Origin: Drosophila pseudoobscura
Taxonomy: Eukaryota > Arthropoda > Insecta > Diptera > Drosophilidae
DNA: 64,000 bases
Direction of reading: 5' to 3'
Assembly (NCBI RefSeq): GCF_009870125.1
Contig: NC_046681.1
Coordinates: 5,903,001-5,967,000 of the forward strand
This document shows, in pieces, positions 57,931-64,000 of the stretch. Position numbers and translations under genes: made by a program. Below the pieces are notes generated by a model. That model had not been told where the DNA came from, did not search any database, and worked only from the letters and a program-made list of their open reading frames with translations. The first letter of the stretch is position 1; each line of letters starts with the position of its first letter.

Positions 57931-59797
57931 TTTACTACACATTTCGTTTTCTATATGCGCCGCAGTGTGTTGCACCATTCTGTGAGAGATCCCTTGAACT
58001 GAAGACCCGAAAAATGTGCAAACCTTACGATCTGGCTACTCTCGGAACACGCCTGACTGGATCCCCAGGGTCCAGTCGAGAAGGAATTGGAATTGCGGCC
58101 TGACTTTTGGTTTTTCTTTTCTTCTTTTTTGGTTTTTTTTCTTCGTGTTTTCTTTTTGTCATTTTCTTTCAGCGAAGGTCGAACAAGAATTTGTCTATAT
58201 ATGATTTTAGGTGAAGTTATTCAAACTATCGTTAAAAACTTGTGTGAAAAATGTTGAACATTTATTGTTGTTGCCCTTTGGTGTTTTTTGATCGCAGTTT
58301 GTCGGTTTACACACAAAAAATGTCGTTCTTTTGTTGGCTTTCTTTTTGGTTTTAGTTTTTTTATATTTTTATTTTTACATCTTGGTGTAAAAAATGGCAG
58401 TTTATATATATGCTTGTTAAATATAATTCATTTAAATTGTGTGCTAGTAGTTGCCGCCTATCGATGTGAGCAAAGTCTGCAAAGGGTTTGTTTTCACATT
58501 CTTCCCCCAATTTGGGCTTGGATCTGGATTTGGATGTGGATCCGAAACATTTTCCCTGGCAATTGCCGGACAGGATAGCTGGAACTGAACGAAAGAAGAA
58601 CGTCGTTTCGAAAAATTTTCAAGCCAATTTATTAAGCTAGAGGGTCAAACATTTACTTGGCAGTTTTTCATCTTTTTTCATGTACTTATATTTTGGTTTT
58701 GTTCGTTTTGTTACTATTATTATAATTTTATAAGTTGTATTTTCTTTTATTACCCTAGATAACCTATTAATATTTATCGGCGGTTTTGGGAACACACTTT
58801 GCCGGGGACAACAAAACCAGAGAAAGAAAATCAATCGTATCGTCTTCAAGTCAAATTTTGTGCGTGAAATTCTTCTAAAAAAAACTAAGGATCGCATAGC
58901 TATGGGGGGCCTTTAAATACAATACAATACAATATATATGCTCGTATATCTTTAATTGAAGCTCTGTCTGCAATTGCCGGGTATTGAATGTGAATAGTAT
59001 ACGGTGAAAGATCGATCTCCCAACAGGAATCTGTTGTGTGTGTGTGTTGAGTGACAACCTCTGCTGCTGGCATTTGATTAGACTACTTAACTAATTATCT
59101 TCATTTTCTTTTTCATTTTCATTTTCGTTTTTCATAATTTATTTAGCTTAGTCATAGGAAAACATGCACTAGCAAAAATTTTAGAAAACTATTTATTTTT
59201 GGTTTGTTATATGTTTAAACAATTTTGCGTGTCGTCATTTTTTTTTTTTTGTTTTTAAGAATTTCGTTAAAAATATATACTTTTAATAACTAAAACAAAT
59301 GGGTTTTTGCCAATGAAATGCACTTTACCAGAACCAGAGAGGAACGAAGTGGAAACTTTGGAAGTTCTTGGGAATTAATTGGAAATGGGAAATTGTTAAA
59401 AGCGGAATGTTTTCCGTCTCTAGTTCGTTTTGAGGCATAATTTTTTTGGTATTTTATTTGTTGCAATTTCTTAAGCCGCTTTCATTTACATTTCAAGTTC
59501 TTTGATGAAAGTAGAGGCTAATACATCGTTTGTCCACCCTTTTAATAATACATATATTTTAAATATATATTTATGTATAACATTTCCCATTAAACTATTA
59601 TTTATTGATTTCTCTTCGGCATTCATCGTGTACTTGTTCGGCCTGGCATTTTATCGGATAAACTGCCTTGACATCCTACCTCCTGCCTCCTGCCTCCTGC
59701 CTGCCTGCCCTTCGTCTTCTGCTTAGAAATTACACTAGTTAAAGTGGATGGAAAAAGGGGGTTAGTTTATTAAGCTTTTGGTATGCCATTAAGAGTG

Positions 59798-59824
59798 TTG
59801 TTTTGTTTTGTTTTGTTTTGTTTG
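59798..59824. repeat. (TTTTG)n microsatellite
   Basis: Five tandem ttttg units, followed by a T run. Confidence 0.85.
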
Positions 59825-60835
59825 GTTTTTTTTTTAATGGTTTTTCTTTTACTTATTTGGGAAAATAGAGCGCGTTTGGTTAGCAAGTTAGTTGAGGCCT
59901 ACACACATATTTCTTTTATTCATTTCGAGTCGACTGTTCGGTCCGGCTGTAAATCAAGAGTAGAGTGTTTTCTGTTTTCTTTTTTCTGTGGGTTGGTTTT
60001 GAGGTGTTCTGAAATGCGATTTCGCTGTCATTTCTCAAGTCAAGTCCGAAAGACAGGGCGCCTCGCCTCGCCTCCCCTAGCATCATCCTACTATGCTTGT
60101 GCCCTCAGCTGTAAAACATATCATGGAGATGGAAACGGTTTTGGTTTTTTATTTAGTTTGAATTAAGTTTCGTTTTTATTATTATTTCTGGGTTTTTGGT
60201 TTTGCTTTTTGGTTGTTGTATACATAATATATTTTAATTTTATATGCTCTTCATTGTTATTGTAACCAGTTACTCTGTACTTTACTTTTTCAGCTATTTC
60301 TCGTTTATCTGTTTTTCTTTTGTTTGCCTCAATAATCCTCCTCTGTTTTCTATGCAATTTTCACATTCATGATCTTGGGTTTGGTTTTGTTTTTCCTTGT
60401 TGTTTTTTTGTTTGTTTTTTGTTTTTCAATAATAGGTGAAGAGTATTAATTTTAAATATGTCTTGGTTTTTGCCATTCATTTATGCATTTTTCTTTTGGT
60501 TGCTTTAATTTATGTATGGTTTATTAACTATGCCGCGCCTGGGTTGCAGTTTGCTCTTATTATTCACGGGGTTTCCTTTTATATTTGTTTATTTAAAAAT
60601 CTACACCTTATGTATGTTCGGGTTTGCCTCATAAATTTCGTATTTAAACAATTGTTCGCCTTTGCTATTTGTTCATGTGGTGGTGGATGCGAATGCCAAT
60701 GCGGTTGCCCTGCTTAAATTTAAAACGAATTTAAAGTTTAAAGAAATTATATTCGGTTTGGGTTGGTTTGGTGGATGGGTCAATGGGGACTGACTCTTGC
60801 TCTTTAAGTATATATGTCTTCCAATTGTACAATTT

Positions 60836-60863
60836 GTATATATATAGTGTATATATATATATT
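60836..60863. repeat. (AT)n tract
   Basis: Alternating TA run with one gtg interruption. Confidence 0.8.
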
Positions 60864-61726
60864 TAATTGTTATAAATATAAATAATGGTTTTTATGCATT
60901 TTTGTTTAAATAAGTTTATTTTGTTTTTCCTTTTGGTTTCTTTTAAGTACAGTTGCTGCTCTGCGTTTTTTTTTAGTTTCGCTGTTTGTCGTTTATTTGT
61001 TGTTTCCTTTTGTTTTTGTTTTTTTGTTTTGTTTTTTGTTTTTTTTTGTTAAAAATTACACCAAAAAACCAAGAAGAATTTGTTAACAACAATTTTTTAT
61101 TTTTATTTAAGTTTACGCTTCCGTGTTTTCTTGTCATTATTTATCAATGATAATAGAATATTTGCGCTAAATTATGTGGCCTGCCAATTATTTTGTTTTT
61201 CGCTTTTCCGTTTTCTTTGCCTAAATTGTTAACTAAATAAAAATTGTCCTAACAAATTAAGGGTTTTTCCTTTTGTATTCGTGTGTTTGGTGTATCTGTG
61301 AGTGTGGCTGTGTGGGTGTGTGTGGGGCGTTCATTTTTGTTAGCGTTGGGTAGGTTTTTTTTTATCTTTTTTGGTTTTGCTTTTCTTTTAGCGCTAGGTT
61401 TTTGTATTTCTTTTATTTTAGGGCTTTTCTTTTCTTCTTGTAGCATTTTTTAGTGTTCTCTTTGGTTGTTGCTGTACTTGTTAAACTTTTCGCTTACGCT
61501 TTGCTGCTACATTTGCTCTCTCTTTTCATGCTTTTTCGTTTTCGTTTTCATTTTCTTTTTTTCATTATCATTTTCTTTTGCTTTTGCTTTTGCTTTGTGT
61601 GTGTGTGTGGTTTGTTGTTCTTGTTGCTTCTATTTCTCCTTCTTAAACACTCTCCTCCCTTCTCCTTGTTCGCTTCCCTTCGCTGCTTTCTCCGCCGCTG
61701 CTGCTCCAAGATGATTAACGCTTCTC

Positions 61727-61830
61727 TTAGTCGACCATCAACTCGAAATGGACGGATCCTCTCCTGTCCGAGCGATCGTGGTTGATGTTGCGGGCCCAGG
61801 CTTTGCACTCAATGTTGATCAAGACGCCGG
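61727..61830 (-). CDS. nrv3: Na+/K+-ATPase beta subunit, last coding exon (probably nrv3)
   Basis: One 104-nt minus-strand exon, opened by a strong acceptor (pyrimidine tract, then ttgcag at 61831-61836) and ending in TAA at 61727-61729. It encodes [18 protein letters not shown] followed by [15 protein letters not shown]. This matches the C-terminus of P-type ATPase beta subunits, including the final disulphide Cys in the [10 protein letters not shown] block (vertebrate beta1 has a comparable VECKAY motif). Beta subunits chaperone and regulate the Na+/K+ pump at the plasma membrane. The choice of nrv3 over nrv1/nrv2 rests on remembered gene numbering near region 38 and is not certain. Upstream exons were not found before the window end, so the gene is 5' partial. 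Confidence 0.72.
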
Positions 61831-64000
61831 CTGCAAGCAGAGAGAGGGGGAGAGAGGTAAGGAGGGGATGTATTAGTTGGATTATTTAGTTACATATACT
61901 ACATATTATATTAGGAATCTCTGCTGCATAATATCAGAAAATAAATAGAGAAACAATAAAGCCTGTGCCTCAAACTGCGCCTCAAACTTTTCCCCCATTT
62001 TGTAGTATTCCAAATAATCTCATTATTTTTCGTTGAATGCAAATTATGTTCAATCTTTTGCATATTATATGTATTATATTATACAAGGGTGTACTGTACG
62101 GATACTGTACATTATTTTTGCACAAATAAGAGCCGGGGAGCCCTTTCCCATCGTATATCCCTTTCAGCATTGTCCGCTGGCATCCTTTGCCCCTTCCTTT
62201 TTCCACTGGGACTTTGGGTAAATTGAAAATCTTCTGTAGCTCTCTTTATGGTTCCCTTCGCTGCTTGGTCCAGGGCGTTATTATCTCATTTTGAATGCAG
62301 AGAGTGCCAGTGGAGAGGAGGCCGCCACTGGCTGTTACTCGAGCGGAAACGGAAGTGTTGCCGCTGCCATCAAGTGACAGAAGACGAGATAAATTGTATG
62401 CACAGGCGAGGGGGAACAATGTAATAAGAAGCTAAAGCTTTCCTAAGGATTCCGCTCGAAATTAAAGTGTGGAAAAAGTAAGGAAACTTTTTATGGCTAC
62501 AGCTATTGCAGCGGAAAACGAAATGGTGGCTTAAGTTACACAATCAAATGTACATAGAACCCTCTATAAGTACATGGAAAATCACTCCAGCATTTATTTC
62601 CACAAACAAAAGATTTCCATAATATTTTTCTAGTTTTTGCGCATATAAATGACGCCTATTCATGGCTCTACTATCTGCCATTCCAGCTGTCATTATTCAA
62701 ATATACGATGCACACACTCACATTCGACTCGACTCCTGTGAAAAGTTCAATCCTTGCGCCCGCACACAATTTACATTATAAAACTTTTTCCATTTTCTCT
62801 CTCCCTCCCTCTCTCTCCCTGTGTGTGTGTGTGCAGTTTTTTTATTTTGTAACTTTTCTTCCTTTTTTTATTTTGCTATATAAAGACCCGAGTGCGCCTC
62901 CATTTCGAGGACCACGCCCAACGCCCCCTGCTGACTGGTACACATGCAAGGCAATTTTCCGCTTACATAACTAATTTAATATTGAATTTCACATTTGCAA
63001 AATTGTAGGCCGCAATGCGACGAAGGCAATGTGCCTCCAAATGGGCGGGAAGTAGGAAAATAGGACATGAATAGCGTGGGGTAATTGAAAGAACTAAATG
63101 AAAATACACTTAAGGTTGTCCGCCCCGTTTCGTTGCACAATTTTCCTTGTAGGACACTCATACGCACTGGTGGCTCCACTGGTTAGCAGTTCCATCTTCA
63201 ATTATTCGTAGCCCATTTCCCGACGCATTCCATAAGCGGATTAATGGCTTAGAAATTGTTTGTTTGTATTGAAAACAAAAGGAAAACGAGGGCAATGCTT
63301 TTCTTTCCCTACGCATTTCTATGCATTCCTATTCGCATTTCCATCTCCATTTCCATTCCCCATTTGATATGCTTCCGTCTATTTTTTCTGCTACGAATAC
63401 ACGAGTCGGTACCTACTCCTTTGCCACAGACAAAGGCATTATTAATGTTTATTGTGCCGTAAAATTGGGTTCTGTGTGCCAGGAGTTCCGTAGGGACGAC
63501 GACAGTCCGCAGTGGGTCTTCTCCGCCTGAGTTTGATTAAAATTCCAAACACTTTTGCCCCATTTTTCATGCTGTATGGATTGTGGCTTGGTTTTGTTTG
63601 TAGCTCCTTTCCGTTGCCTTTCAGTGCTCGAAGGGCCCCGTCCTTCCTTCGGAGGAATACCCTATTTTCACTATAATGTTTACTTAGCCGGCGTTTACTG
63701 CTGTCAATTAGTTTTAATTAATGGCCTTTCTCATTAGTTGGCTTTAATCAGCCGGACAAGGTAATAGAATCCCATTTCTTTACCCACTTAAGCATAATGA
63801 ATGGCTCTCTGGTGTGGGAACTGAGTTTCACGCAGAAGCATATCATTTAACGATGAATCTGCGAAAAGTCCTCTCTTTAATTATGACCAGAAGTTGCTTA
63901 CTTTTTGGCTAAGGCGGCTATCTGACGGGAAAGTATGTGCTCTTTACACCACAGAGTAAAATGGCTTCAAAAATACCCACTTAAGTAAGCACTGATTAAG
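61831..64000. other. intron of the beta-subunit gene
   Basis: No exon recognised on either strand. Contains an 8-bp perfect inverted repeat at 62306-62332, a (GT)n run at 62820-62834 and CT-rich sequence just before it. Taken as intron because the last exon needs upstream exons on this strand. Confidence 0.5.
62306..62332. repeat. short hairpin-forming inverted repeat
   Basis: gccagtgg and ccactggc, perfect 8-bp arms with an 11-nt GC-rich loop. Confidence 0.7.

Larger units (their letters stand above)
56790..61726 (-). other. long A-rich 3' UTR of the Na+/K+-ATPase beta gene (inferred)
   Basis: After the stop codon at 61727-61729 (minus strand), about 4.9 kb is strongly T-rich on the plus strand (A-rich as mRNA) and contains many runs of tttttgttttt type and several AATAAA hexamers on the minus strand, for example 56807-56812. 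More complex islands occur near 57955-58090 and 58440-58575. No coding exon on either strand. The T-rich character stops near 56790. The extent of the UTR is inferred from composition only. Confidence 0.45.

Noticed and set aside
61453-61785. 110-codon Phe/Leu-rich plus-strand frame
   Set aside because: Low-complexity T-rich sequence opposite the 3' UTR and last exon of the beta-subunit gene.

Overview
The window is from an insect nuclear genome, almost certainly a Drosophila (subgenus Sophophora) but not D. melanogaster itself. Genes are split by short introns (about 55-80 bp) with GT-AG borders, the intergenic DNA is AT-rich, and the reconstructed proteins are recognisable orthologues of genes I remember from region 38 of D. 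melanogaster chromosome arm 2L (Muller element B). I cannot name the species. All splice models were built by eye from splice signals, reading phase and family knowledge; no transcript or database was consulted.

Layout: (1) 1-5.8 kb: 3' part of the alkaline ceramidase gene bwa (+), with a DUF229 alkaline-phosphatase-superfamily gene nested antisense in its 3.4-kb intron. (2) 6.0-7.3 kb: pr (purple, 6-pyruvoyl-tetrahydropterin synthase, -), tail-to-tail with bwa. (3) 8.7-25.3 kb: kinesin Klp38B (+), two coding exons around a 13.2-kb intron that hosts a small unrecognised Cys-rich gene on the - strand with two alternative 3' ends. (4) 25.4-31.7 kb: dense housekeeping block: a PLC-X-domain protein (-), nesd (-), Taf13 (+), a PYROXD1-type oxidoreductase (-) and mRpS18B (-), with overlapping 3' ends and short shared promoters. 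(5) 31.7-36.4 kb: Kua (plasmanylethanolamine desaturase, +) with a probable long leader intron. (6) 37.6-44.4 kb: a tandem array of diverged monomers, followed by a 0.7-kb segment that is also copied inside the array. (7) 44.8-50 kb: a short SPT2-like gene (+), an unknown single-pass membrane protein (-) and nompB/IFT88 (+). (8) 50.5-54.0 kb: Lamp1 (-) with a Motif 1/Motif 6 promoter. (9) 56.8-64 kb: the last coding exon of a Na+/K+-ATPase beta subunit (probably nrv3, -) with a roughly 5-kb A-rich 3' UTR, then intron to the window end.

The genes do not form one pathway. They cover lipid metabolism (bwa, Kua, PLC-X), pteridine synthesis (pr), mitosis and cytokinesis (Klp38B, nesd), transcription and chromatin (Taf13, SPT2-like), mitochondrial translation (mRpS18B), cilia (nompB), lysosome (Lamp1) and ion transport (nrv3).

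The most unexpected signal is in the 37.6-43.3 kb array. Nine copies, plus one degenerate copy, of a roughly 60-nt imperfect hairpin (stem up to 21 positions) recur there. In at least three stem positions the two arms change together so that pairing is kept, as expected for a selected RNA structure or an inverted-repeat element. Other notable points are a 60-nt intron in frame with its flanking exons in the PLC-X gene, which retention would turn into a 20-residue insert beside the catalytic His, and a 30-bp near copy of nompB coding sequence 0.5 kb upstream of nompB.
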